NCBI GenBank assembly: GCA_026770025.1
Contig: JAMXDE010000034.1
Location: 372,001-436,000, forward strand
Origin: Craspedostauros australis
Lineage: Eukaryota; Bacillariophyta; Bacillariophyceae; Mastogloiales; Achnanthaceae
Length of the DNA stretch: 64,000 nucleotides
Reading direction: 5' to 3'
Of the stretch, positions 31,352 through 43,226 are shown one piece after another. Each line of letters starts with the position of its first letter. The stretch's first letter is position 1. The notes under the pieces are model-generated. The model saw only the letters and a list, made by a program, of their open reading frames with translations. It searched no databases and had not been told where the DNA came from. The translations under genes were made by a program, and so were the position numbers.

Positions 31352-31432
31352 CGTTTATAAACGATAGATCAGGGCGAGCCCGCAGATCTGATCGTGCGAG
31401 GAAGACGACATCATTCAAGAGCAGCAGGCTGA

Positions 31433-32664
31433 ATGAGCGAGGAAGAGGAATTGAGAGACGTCCCTCTGTCCAATCCGACTATCAAGAGACAAGAAGGTGC
31501 GAGTGAGACTCCACCACGAGAAGAGAAGGAAGCAGCTGCGGCTACTGTCCTATCAGGCGCAGAGGCAAGCGCTATCGACGAGACCAAAGAAGAACGGTCT
31601 GCAAGGCAACATTGCGAGAAGGAAAGGATCCTCAAGACGATCAAGCAAGAGGAGACTGGTGTGACGGAGAGCATTCGCACAGCCAAACGAAGTGGTAAAA
31701 GTGAGACACCACCAGGAGGAGAATTTGTGACGAAAACAATCTCCGCGAAACAACAGGCGAAAATCGAAGAATCGACAACACAGAAACAAACGGAAATCAA
31801 GGGCGCGAGCGCACCAATAACGAAACAACGAATCAACATGGCGACATCAGCCAACATGAACAAGCGACGTATCAAGGCGCCGATGTTCAGCGGTGAACAG
31901 GAAGACTACAGCGCATGGGAGTCCCAAGCGAAGGCATACGCTCGTACACAGAAGACGAGAGACGTGATGTTGGGCAACACCAAGGTGCCAACAGTGAGCG
32001 AGATCGCGGCAGCCGCCGGTGAAGCCAAGGAAGCGATGGAGGAGATCTACGAACTGGGATGCGACTGCTTCAGTGATCTGATCCTCATGATGGATGCAGA
32101 GAAAGGAAAAGGCAAGCAGGCCATCCAATACATCAACCAATGCGTCTCCGACGACTACCCCGAAGGAGATCCACACGCAGCGTGGAACGTTCTCGCGGAG
32201 AAGTTTCGACCATCCGATGCAGCGACGAAAATCAAACTCAAGCGCCAATTCAACAACGAAAAGATGAAGAGAGACACAGACCCCGACATCTACATCATGC
32301 GACTCGAGGGTCTACGATCGCGTCTCCACGATGTCAAGTACAAGATCACGGACGAGGAAATGATCATGCAAATCCTCAGCACGGTGAGCAACGAGTACAG
32401 AACTCACATCGTGAACTTCCAACACCAACTCACGTTCAATCCGGAAGTGGTCACCATCAATGCGATCAGAGGAGTACTCCGCACAGCACACGCCACTCAT
32501 CAAGGAGACAAGGCGTACATCGACGATTTCCAAGATAGCAATGCGAAGAGCAACGACACTGGCTTCACGAGCACCGGTAACTTCAAGGGTACTTGCCACA
32601 ACTGTGGCGTGTATGGTCATAGATCCGCCGATTGTCCAGAACGCAAGAAATCGAACAACAAGAA

Positions 32665-32697
<33 letters not shown>

Positions 32698-35600
32698 GAT
32701 GAACGGAAAGCGCAACAACAATCGCAACAAAGGAAGCGGCTTCAACGGGAAATGCAACTACTGTGGCATCTTCGGACACCGCGAGGCGGAGTGCCGAAAG
32801 AAGAAGCTCAACGAGAAGAAGAAGACCGACGAACAGGTCAACACAACAACGAAAGGACACGACAAGAGCGGGCACGAGATGGTACTCTCGGCGAAGGACA
32901 TGCCGCTCTGCATGTTGGTGTCCGACAACTACATTGACGACTCCTTCTTCGATAACTTCGAGTGCGTCGGAAGTGACGACGAAGTGCAGGACGATGAGAT
33001 CGTCCCGGAGTGGCTCAGCGAAGAGCCCATCATCCACGAGGTGGATCCAAGACGCGAAGTGAGCTACGAATGCTGCTTCAACGCGCACAACCTGATCAGT
33101 TCATACGGCGACGGAGCTGAGATGGACAGCGAGGCCATCGATAGCGACATCGAAGAGGCAATGAGCGAAGACGACGAAGACGCCGACGAGAACGGGTCAG
33201 ACGAGGACGCCAACGAGGATGGTGCAGACGAAGACGACGACGATACCACCGGAGACGAGGGGAACCGCGCCGAGGTGCCACCTCCCCCAGCAATTCGGAA
33301 CGAGAGAATGGGCATCTTCGATGAAGAGGACAGCAACGAAGCTGAGGACGGTCCAAGCGATGCGTTCAATCCTTATGAACACGTCGTCTACCCAATTCGA
33401 ATCCAATTTCCACCGGAGCCAAATCCCAGAAGAGTCGACGACATCTACCTACTCCAGGCCTTCCCGGAACCAACGGTCACTGCAAAGCGAATGCAGAAGT
33501 AGCTAATCTACGACGCGGTTCTAACAGCTGCATTACCGATGTTCCCAGGGTTCGTGAACAAACAATTGAGATACATTTGGGTGAACATGGTAAGCACCAT
33601 CCTATCCGATAACTTCAAATCGATTGAAGAGATCCTCGCAAATGCAGCCATCCTCAACAGACTACTGCAAGCAAACGAAGAAGACGAACTCTCTGAACTA
33701 GACTTGCACTACGTGCTCGGAGGATGCATGCAGGTGCTCCTGCGCGAGCGACCACGCGTCACACCATATGACACGGTCACCAGAGTTCATCGAAACAGCA
33801 CAGTACCAGCGCACTTCGCTGAGCTACCAAGCGATGACGAGATGGATGAGAATCACAATCCATACAACGAAGATGGAGTGCATGAAGATGAAGAAGAAGA
33901 TGGCCTCATGGATGAGATGGCCACAGCCGCCGTGGAGCAACTCCACGAGTTGAGCACCAAGCACAAGGACAAGGTCAACAAGAACACCTGGCTCGCCGAC
34001 AGTGGAGCCTCGTGTCACATCGTCAATTCAGACGCCGCTCTCTTCAACGTGCGGCACATCAAGTCATTCGTCCAAGTGGGAGACAGCACGAAGCTGGACT
34101 CTCCCAAAATGGGATCCATTCGCTTGAAGGTCAAGCAACGAAACAACACTGGCCACATCATCCGGCTCGATGACGTGAAGTACACACCGAAAATGGTGGT
34201 GAACCTTTTCTCCACGAACAAGCCTCTGTACAACTGTTACCAGCTTGGTAACAACGGCATTCTGATGGACATCATCAACAGATCCGGAACAAAGATCATA
34301 TTCGACCGAGTCTTCCCCACATCCAATGGATTCATCACGGGAGTGCAGATGCATCCCATCATGCCAACGAACGACGACAAGGCTTGCACAGCCATCATCA
34401 AGAATCCATCCAAGAAGATCAGCGCAGTGAACTTGCATCGAATGCTCGGCCACGCGCCACTCGAAACCATGAAGCGGACAGCCGCCCAATACGGATGGAA
34501 AATCGTCGGCGAGATGCCGGTGTGTCGCGACTGCGCGGTCGCGAACGCAAGAGTGAAGAACATCTCGAAAGCGACAATTCCAAGAGCCACTCGCCGCGGC
34601 GAACGTCTCTTCATTGACATTAGTTACACTAAACACATAAGCTTTGGAGATAAACGCTACTGGACCCTGATCGTGGACGACTGCACGGATCACTGCTGGA
34701 GTTTCTTTCTCAAGAACAAAAGTGATCAACCAGGGTACATCAAACGATTCATCCAAACAATCAAGTCACAGACTGGTGACCAACAGATCATCTTCCAAGG
34801 TGACAACAGCGGAGAGAACAAATCTACACAGGATATTCTCATCGATGCAGGACTGAACATGAAATTCGAATTCACGGCATCGAATACTCCACAACAGAAC
34901 GGCAGAGTGGAACGCAAGTTCGCGTACCTCTACACCAAGATCCGTTCCATGCTCAACGGAGCACAGCTCGACGAAGAGTATAGGCATGGCCTATGGGCAG
35001 CAGCTGCTAGCACTGCCACCGCCATCGCCAACATCATTGTAGCGAAGAATCAGAAAGAGTCACCATATCGCCAATTCTTTTGCAGCGATCCACCATATGC
35101 GGATGCACTCTGCACTTTCGGAGAGGTGGGTGTTGTGAAGACTACCTACGGCGGGATTACCGCCAAACTCAAGAATAGAGGAGAAGAGATGGTGTTCATC
35201 AGATATGCACACCAACATGCATCAGGGGTCTACAACATGTACAGACCATCCACCAAGTCACTGGTCTGTTCTCGCGACATCAAGTGGCTCAATCAATCAT
35301 ACGGACAGTTCCGTGGCTGGGCACCAGCACCGAACATATCCAGCGAAGTAGGAACAACGGACGCAGACGGCTTCACAACCATCGGACGGAAGGGAGCAAC
35401 GCCAAGGACGGCAACGCGTCAAACATCAGAAGCGAAGAGAGTGTCTTTCGCTGATACCAATAGATATCACATCCTATCAGATAGCGATGGTGAGGACAAT
35501 GGAGTAGTGACTCAACTAATTCCAACGACGAGGAAGATCGAAGCGAATCCAATCATGAGGATGACGAGATCCTACCATCCGGCGACGAAGCCGACGATGA

Positions 35601-37632
35601 CACAGGCGTCACTCCTCCGAACACACCAGCAAGGTATACACATGACACACCATCCAGACCTCCACCAAGCAAACCAAGCAAGCGTGACGTGGCTAGAAAG
35701 GAGAGAATCCGACGTCACGAATCACGAGGCAGGAAGGGAGAAACTAATCCCAAGTCAAATACAGGGAAGAGCATTCCAAGAGCTCTGCGTGAGCTTGCAG
35801 ACTTCAACGAATGAGGTCGAAAGGAGGAAGGCTACGAGAGCAAGTCACCATCCGATGAGGAGATTGACGACTCCAACAACGAAACTACAGATGACGAAGA
35901 AATCGTAGACGAAGAAGAAGAGATTGAGATCATCCATCATGGCACAACAGGACTATACGAGATGAACGCAATCATCACCAACGCACCAGCAATCGACATC
36001 GGACTGTCGATGCAGGACGAGAACAAGGAACCAGAGAAGCACATCGAACCAACGACATTCGATGGAGCCTTCAATCATCCAGATCCCATCCATCAAAAGG
36101 GATATCGAGCAGCCATCAAAAAGGAGTTCGACTCCATGGATACACGCAAGGTGTACAGCAAGATCAAACGAGACGCCATTCCACGCGGCCGCAGATGCTG
36201 CAAATGCAAATGGGTCTTCAAGCTGAAACGCGACAGCACACATCGAGCGTGACTCGTTGCATGTGGCTATTCACAAGTCGCAGGAGTGAACTTCCAAGAG
36301 CACTACTCACCCGTCATCCATGACGTGACCTATCGGGTCATGATGGTGATCATGCTGATCAAGAAGATGGACTGCACACTCGTCGATGTCGTAACAGCAT
36401 TCCTACACGGAGACCTCGACGAGGAGATCTACATGAACTGTCCCAATGGGATGGATCATCAACCAGACGAAGCCCTGACCCTACACAAGCCAATCTACGG
36501 ACTTGTACAGAGCGCCAGGCAATGGTTCAAGATGTTGGTATCGACCCTCAAGAATATCAACTTCGAACAGAGCGCAGCAGACCCGTGCCTGTTCTACAGG
36601 AAGACGAATGAAGGAAGCATGATCGTGGCCATCTACGTGGACGATTGCTTCTGCTGTGGAGACTCCAAGGCACTGGAGACATTCCTGAAGGACATCCAAG
36701 GCAGCAAATTCAAGGTGACAATCGAGCGCGGACTCGGAGACTACCTCAGCTGCAACATCGAACTGAACCATGACAAGACTAGAGCGACATTGCGTCAACC
36801 ACATCTCATCCGACACCTCATCAAAGAGTTCGGAACTAAGGTTGAGAAGATGCAACGCTATGGGACACTGGGAACCCGGGGTCAAATCATTGTACGACCA
36901 TCCGAAGATAACGGACTGCAGAAGGTCGAACCGGAAGAACATGCCGAATACCGCCGAGGCGTCGGTATGCTACTCTTCCTCATCAAGCACTCGCGACCAG
37001 ATATCGCGAACCCTGTGAGGGAACTCTCCAAGGTATTGATCGGGCCCACCAAGGCCGCAATGAAGGAGATGTATTGGATCATCAAGTATGTGATCGATAC
37101 AAAGGACTATGGATTGAAGATCCATCCAGCGCGTCCAGACGACGACGGCTGGGACATGGAGCTCTTCTGCGATAGCGAATATGCAGGAGACAAGAACACG
37201 AGAATCAGCGTAGGAGGGTTCATCCTATATCTGTGCAAGGTACCAATCCTTTGGCGATCCAAGGCACAGAAGGCTGTCACACTCAGCTCATCCAAAGCAG
37301 AATATATTGCCCTTTCCGAAGCGGCAAAGGAGATCTTCTTCATCGTGCAGCTACTCGAAAGTGTGGGCGTCCCAGTGAAGACACCGATCAAGGTCCGCGT
37401 GGACAACATCGGAGCGATCTTCATTGCCAAGAACCCATCAACATCCCAACGATCGCAGCACATCGACGTGCGCCATCACTACGTGAGGAACATGGTAATC
37501 AACAAAACCATCGAAATCATTTTCGTCAAATCCGAACAGAACACAAGCGACGGATTCACCAAGAACATCAAGGCCGACTTACAACGCGAACATGAGAAGT
37601 CATACCTTGACACATCAAGAACATTCGAATGA
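31433..37632 (+). pseudogene. E2 Gag-Pol, with several inactivating changes
   Basis: The ATG at 31433 opens a frame identical to E1 for about the first 580 residues, including both CCHC knuckles. The acidic region then diverges (about 33165-33925), after which similarity is again near-complete from VEQLHELSTKHKDK through protease and integrase. Lesions against E1: TAG at 33500-33502 (CAG in E1), a frameshift near 35520, a stop near 35812 in the restored frame, and the shared TGA at 36250-36252. The last part (36286-37632) encodes reverse transcriptase with IYVDDCFC and RNase H, ending at SYLDTSRTFE. This copy cannot make a full polyprotein. Confidence 0.93.
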
Positions 37633-37652
37633 CCGAATGCACACAGGAAGGG

Positions 37653-38459
37653 TGTCGAGATGTACATGTGAGTATACGTCAAGATGTACGTGTATATGTG
37701 CATCGTTCACCCATTATTCTCTCATACGCACTTGGACGGTATAACTACATTCGTGTCAATAGTATGCTGTGATTCGTCAGAATTACAGCGGAAATGGAAC
37801 ACACGAAAATGAGCAGAATTTCTGGAGGAAATTTGCAATCGACGATTTCTGGGAGAATCAGAAGATCGTCCGTCCATGCATCAATGGTACCAAGAGAATC
37901 TCGAGGTACTTCCCAACTAAACCTCAGATGACAATATCATCTGACAGACCACTGCATCACCAATGGAACGTGACATCTGGAGAGCAGAAGGACGCCTACT
38001 GACGTTGACAGGATGTCATCATGTCACCACATCGACATCTGTCTCCAAGTCAGAGCAGGAGGCGAAGATCCGATGACCAAAGGGCATCAAGATCATGGAT
38101 ACAGAAGGTGAACTTCAAATGGTAAGTACTCATGGAGTAGGAGCCAGTACTGAATGAACGGAGTGTCGAATGCGGAGTATGCATCGAACACGGAGTATCG
38201 TGTAGCACGAGCACACGATGTTGAGAGAGAGAGAGAGAGAGAGAGAGAATACAGAGAGGAGCGAGAGAGCATCTCGCGTACCGACTCATAGTTGGAGACC
38301 GAATCTATGAAACAGATTGAAGCACTGAGAGCATCAGGCAAGAGAACGGGCGTACACCAAGAGGATTGGAGTGCCAACGTAATGAAATAGCAAACGAACG
38401 ACTATCAACGAACACCATCTTCCACGATCGTAGGTTACCGTGAGCGGAACTTGCCAACA
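37653..38459 (+). repeat. 3' LTR of E2
   Basis: Follows the polypurine tract acacaggaaggg, starts TGTCGAGATG and ends CTTGCCAACA. Contains a (GA)n run at about 38222-38248 not seen in the other LTRs, and shares variants with the 3' LTR of E1. Confidence 0.9.
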
Positions 38460-39128
38460 AACACCCGCCCTGAGTGCTCCTTCGCAATCAATCAGTGTGC
38501 GCGCTTTTGCAATGATCCCAAGCAACCACACGAACAGGCCCTCAAACGCATCGGGCGCTACCTGCTCGGCACATCGCAAGAAGGTCTCCTCATCAAGCCC
38601 TCATCGCACCGCGCTTTGGACTGCTATGTCGACGCAGACTTCGCAGGACTGTGGAATGCGGAAGACAACCAGGATCCAACGTGCGTCAAGTCTCGCACAG
38701 GGTTCGTCATCATGCTTGGAAACATGCCCATCATCTGGAAGTCCAAGTTGCAAACCGAGATCGCCGTCTGCACTCAGGAGTCCGAATACACCGCGCTCTC
38801 CACGGCGATGCGCACGCTGGTCCCTTTCCGTGAGACCCTGCGTGAGATCACTTTGTGCTACGGCATACGCGCGCCAGAACTCTCCGACCTCACTACCATC
38901 CACGAGGACAATCAGGCAGCCATCGCGCTCGCAACCACTGAGCCAGCCAGAATGACTCCTCGCTCCAAGCATATCGCTGTGAAGTACCACTGGTTCCGCT
39001 CCCATCTCCGCAAGGGTGCCGTCGAAATCAAGCACGTATCTACAGACAAGCAATTGGCTGACATCCTCACCAAGGCCCTCGCTCGCGTCAAGTTTGCCGA
39101 GGCTCGCCAGCTCCTCATGGGTTGGTAA
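38460..39128 (+). pseudogene. Element G: C-terminal reverse transcriptase/RNase H fragment of another copia lineage
   Basis: The frame begins inside the protein with TRPECSFAINQCARF, the usual link between reverse transcriptase and RNase H, and proceeds through YVDADFAGLW, RTGFVIMLGNMPIIWKSK, SEYTALSTAM, EDNQAAI, PRSKHIAVKYHWFR and DKQLADILTKAL to a TAA at 39126-39128. The C-terminal motif differs from the DGFTKN of C/E/F and the DVMTKFLP of A/B/D, so it is a third lineage, closer to classic plant-type copia. The 5' part is cut off by the LTR of E2. No internal stop. Confidence 0.9.
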
Positions 39129-39656
39129 CATTTCGTTTCCTTTTCCCATTTCGTGTTTTCGCTCATTTTGTGAACCCCATTTGTCCATTGAGGGCGAGTG
39201 TCGGAGTCCATCGAGTCGTCTCGGTACCCGTGACTGGGGACTCGGTGGAAGATACCAATCAACAAATGGCGCCAACAACAAGTTCGCGCCGAAAAACACA
39301 ACTCCTCCATCATCATACGACTTCTGCCATGTTCATTGAAGCTTCAGATCCTCAGACGATGATGCAACATCTTCAAGCATCGTCATCCTTCGTTCGGTCA
39401 GCAGATCGACGACGTCAGAGTCATCGGTCATCCTGTTCGATCACCGCTCTACTAAAACTGAGAGCCTGCATCTCGTGCTTCCGCACGATGCATGCATGCC
39501 CTCGTTCAATCTCGCACTGCAGTAGAAGACGCAAGTCATGTATTCATAAATCAGCCTTTCACACTATTACAAGACAAACAGCGTTACTGTGTTGTAAATT
39601 ATTGCTGAGCGCAGTAGTACGTACGCATACGCATATGGTGCACCCGATCCTTCCAC
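39129..39656 (+). repeat. Untranslated tail and probable 3' LTR start of G
   Basis: The tract ttgagggcgag followed by TGTCGGAGTCC at 39199 resembles the polypurine tract and LTR start of plant copia elements. I could not locate an LTR end before the sulfotransferase gene, so the extent is open. No gene is seen here. Confidence 0.5.
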
Positions 39657-41123
39657 TCATCCATCCCACATGACGTCCGACAAGCCCCGTTCTTTCACAT
39701 ACTGATCGATGCAGGGTGTGCCGCAACCCATGTCAACCCACATGCAATCCAACTGATTGGCGGCACCAGTGAGCCGCTCCCCCGCAACCGAACAAGGAAA
39801 GACGGCGGTGTGGGCACAGCGATCTTGAATGTCGCGCAACGCATGACGCAACCGCATAACGGCAGAATCGACGCGTTTGCGTCCGATCTTCTCGATGGTG
39901 CGATCGAGGCTCTGATTGGCGACCTCGTGCAGCAATCGATCCCATCGTGACATCTCGTGCCATGTGGTGTTGTGTTGGAAGAAGTCGCGCATTCCCGGCG
40001 TGACGAAGCTAGGGATGATGTGGAAACACTTGTATTGGAAACGGCCGTCGTCGAATCCGCCGCTGACCTTGGCGCTGAGGAAGAGGATGTCGTCGAGGGG
40101 GAGATTCAAGAGGTACTGCAGCACGACAAGGGACTCCTCCATGCGTTCCGTGATCGCGATGAAGTCGAAATCCTCTATGATGGCGCCGACGGTGTAAGCG
40201 TTCGGGTTGATGGACCTTTCCTCGATATGTGGCGGCACCGCTGGTTGTCGATGCCGCAGCAATCGCAGATAGACACTCTTGAACTTCAGCGGATTCTTTA
40301 TGATGGTGTCTTGGAAGTTTGCATCCGACGGTTCCACCTTGCCTCTGGAGACATGGAAATGAAAGAACTGGCTGATGGCACGCTTGGTGGGGTTCCGTAT
40401 GACCGTCCATAGAAAGGATGCTGCTTGATCGCGATTTGGGACGGTCGTGATTGCCGTGCCGTGCTCGAATCGCACCTTGCACATTGTCGGGAAGTTGGGA
40501 TTGTTCTTTTCCTTGTTCTCAGGCAGACTCTGTCGCACGGCGACATTCCTGGCGATGCGTAGATGAATGCCCGCGAATGTCGTGCTGCCCGTCTTCGGAG
40601 GCCTGATGTAGAGGAGCCCATTCTTCGTTTTTGTTCGTGTTCGCCAGTTCTCTGAATCGATATCATTGTTTGGTTGGAAACATGGCAATGGCGGTAGTGC
40701 TTTTGATGACGATGCTGCCACCGCTGGTGAAGTAGATGTCGATGGTGAAGATGATGATCTCCAATTCCCATCCCACCGTCGCTCCCATACTCTCGGCTGC
40801 AAATCATGCAGATCGAAGATCTGATTGTCATCGCTTCCCACGATGAAATCAAGATTCTCGCTTTTGGGACGTCCGCTGTTGCCCATCGCCAATGTGCTGC
40901 CTGACTTCAATCCGGATGGTTGGCTTCTTCGCTCTGCGTCGCAGGGTCCGGAGTACATCATTTGAAATCCAAAGAACTCCCATCCCACAAACAGAGTGCC
41001 GATCGCCAGCAGGATGAAGAAGTTGGTGCGTGCGTTGAAAGCACGACGCGATCGTTGCGTCGCCTCCAAAGTGCATGGAGCGCTGCCAGCCTTGCCATTG
41101 AGGCTTTGTGAGATCGATGCCAT
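39657..41123 (-). CDS. Type II membrane sulfotransferase (PAPS-dependent)
   Basis: From the ATG at 41123 the protein has 488 residues; the frame is open further upstream but without an ATG. One membrane segment lies at about residues 34-57 (NFFILLAIGTLFVGWEFFGF), with a short N-terminal tail before it, as in Golgi type II enzymes. The 5'-phosphosulfate loop is RPPKTGSTTF (about 174-183) and the 3'-phosphate segment is TVIRNPTKRAISQFFHF, with R243 and S251 in the expected spacing. These are the two PAPS-binding motifs of the carbohydrate (Sulfotransfer_2-like) group, so the likely role is sulfation of glycans. The acceptor cannot be told from sequence. No intron needed. A DNA transposon starts about 250 bp upstream of the start codon. 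Confidence 0.8.
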   Translation of the reverse strand: MASISQSLNGKAGSAPCTLEATQRSRRAFNARTNFFILLAIGTLFVGWEFFGFQMMYSGPCDAERRSQPSGLKSGSTLAMGNSGRPKSENLDFIVGSDDNQIFDLHDLQPRVWERRWDGNWRSSSSPSTSTSPAVAASSSKALPPLPCFQPNNDIDSENWRTRTKTKNGLLYIRPPKTGSTTFAGIHLRIARNVAVRQSLPENKEKNNPNFPTMCKVRFEHGTAITTVPNRDQAASFLWTVIRNPTKRAISQFFHFHVSRGKVEPSDANFQDTIIKNPLKFKSVYLRLLRHRQPAVPPHIEERSINPNAYTVGAIIEDFDFIAITERMEESLVVLQYLLNLPLDDILFLSAKVSGGFDDGRFQYKCFHIIPSFVTPGMRDFFQHNTTWHEMSRWDRLLHEVANQSLDRTIEKIGRKRVDSAVMRLRHALRDIQDRCAHTAVFPCSVAGERLTGAANQLDCMWVDMGCGTPCIDQYVKERGLSDVMWDG

Positions 41124-41375
41124 GTCCAACGTCTGTGGAAGCAATGAGAGAATGGCGCTTGGAATAGTATCCGACAGCGATAATGGCTGTAGTGGTGGCG
41201 GCAACAAACCGAGTCGTTGCCGTCTGCTTCTGCAATCACCCGCTGTTTATCCGTGTAAGGCTATCTCTTTGTGCAAGGATTGCGTTGTAAGGATGTATCA
41301 GGCTCTCTCCGTGATGCAATGTAGCAGCATGCAATGGCATGCAATGACATGGAAGAAGAGGTTGCGAAGGAATAC

Positions 41376-41457
41376 GAGCCCCCCGAGTGAGTCGATCAAG
41401 ACTTTGAAATAGACCTCGCAACTTTTTTCCTGCGATTTCAAAACTAAGTACATATTC
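41376..41457 (+). repeat. Left terminal inverted repeat of the DNA transposon
   Basis: Outer 27 bp are identical to the inverse of the right end; the remaining 55 bp match in blocks. Preceded by atac (41372-41375). Confidence 0.88.
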
Positions 41458-43226
41458 CCAATCCTCGTAGATCTAAAACATATACCAATCCATTCCAGAT
41501 CTGAGGTTGGCCGTATTTTAAGTTTTATGGACCGATGGATGTGCGCATTTTTCGATCTCTTTCGGGTTTCAGCTGTTTGGCTACGACTACATCGATCCAA
41601 CTTAACCCTTTGCTGTTCTTTGTTTCAGCAAGGTTGTTCCCATTTTGAATTGTTTAGTCTCTTTTTCAGGCGTTCCGATCAGAGCATCCAACACCCTGTC
41701 CACGATAGCGCTAGTTGTAGAGTTCTGGGAGAAGCGGCGGGTGCGCGTTTACGTCCAATCTACTCTGTGCGTGTCCAATCCGTCGTCGACGTCAGCAAAC
41801 TGGCTGCTGCGTCATGAACCACCAATCACAGCACGATGTGCTAGGTTCTCACCAATGCCTTGTTGTGGTGGAATGGTTGAGTGAGGTTGGTACTCTCGAA
41901 GTGTTTTGTGTCATGCATTTTTCGTACGTGCGTTGCAATGTTTGACATTTACCTCAGCCCCCAGGATGCCCGACTGGCCGAGAGCGCCAAACTCGACACA
42001 AGAAGATGACAATGGCGGAACACCAAAAAAACATCACAATGGACACCCAACGGCATCGTCAGCGCCGCACCAACCAGCGGCCCAATGAAAAATCCAAGCA
42101 CATCTCCGTCACCACCATGCAACCCTTGGTGGGTGGACGAGCGGAGGCTGCGAGAGCGGTTGATTTGGGGCCGCCGCAGGCCTCCGCGCAAACGTCTCAA
42201 AATTGCGGCAGATTGGCTCGTTGGATGTAGCCTGTGTATTCCATGCACAGGCCACACCAACACCTGCGAATGGGCAAGACGCATCCAGGAGGTCACCATC
42301 AAGGTCCCCACGAAGTTTGAGGCTCGGGAAGGACCGGGAAGGTGTCCGCGCGGAGGAATCAGTGGAGGGCAAGAGTTTTGTTGGGCGGATCGTGGCGAAC
42401 CTGCCATGTGACTTTGGCAGTGAGGGGGCAGCATCATCAAGCTGCCCAATCTCCAAGTCACCCATACAAGACCCGCGCGTCATCGCCTGAAGATGCACGT
42501 CGCGAAGTTCGAGCTGCTGCAACGGTCTGGAAGAGGCTGCGGCATCGAATGAGTGCATACCTGTCATTTTTGGTGGGGCACCGAAAACCAACAGGGCCAT
42601 CACCAAATGGAGGTGTGCCATCGGGACCATCCACACCCAGCCCAGTCTGGATGCATCAGCATGTCGCCAGGTAGTGTGGGAATGCACGAGGGTCACGTGG
42701 AGGGGCTGAAAGGGTCCTGTGGATGAGATATGGATCCGTATCCATACCGCATCCGGCTTGCACTTCGTTTTTTGAAATCTTTCTTTTTCAGTGTATCAAC
42801 ACTTTGGGGTGTGCAATGTGGCAGAAATGTTCTGTCCTTCATGGAGTGGATAGCTGGGGAGCATACAGAGCCATTGTGGTGCGCAGTTTGAAGAAATACA
42901 ACGATGATGATGATGATCATGGGTGCTGAGGGGAGGGCAACATTGTGCCATCCAGAATTTTTCGAATTCACCACACAACTGTGTGGTGGTCAAACATGAC
43001 AATAAAAACAATTTCTATGTCAATTTAACTTTGATATTCTGTATAACCTATAGTCAGGCGTCTGAATGCAATGTTTAGATTTAATTGCAAACGATGTGTT
43101 GTTGAGATATAGCATGACAAGCAGATATTGGATGTGTTTTTTGGATGGCCTCTAGACTCGTTGTAGTAGCATGGTCTGCCACCCACAAAACTCCACAACT
43201 CGTGTTATCGCGGCGATGCACATCCA
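41458..43226. other. Transposon interior without a recognised gene
   Basis: The stretch 41940-42680 is more GC-rich than its surroundings and has overlapping open frames on both strands (for example minus 42109-42696, plus 42006-42230 and 42342-42674), none with a recognisable motif. It could be a second, decayed gene of the element or captured DNA. The rest is AT-rich and looks non-coding. Confidence 0.4.

Larger units (their letters stand above)
30584..38459 (+). mobile_element. Element E2: full-length, decayed copia-like LTR retrotransposon
   Basis: LTRs at 30584-31351 and 37653-38459 flank a mutated Gag-Pol. E2 lies in the opposite orientation to E1, head to head across 2.15 kb of F. The left flank is F integrase (agagc); the right flank is a fragment of a different copia lineage, G (aacac). 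There is thus no target duplication, and the two sides do not belong to one host sequence. Confidence 0.92.
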
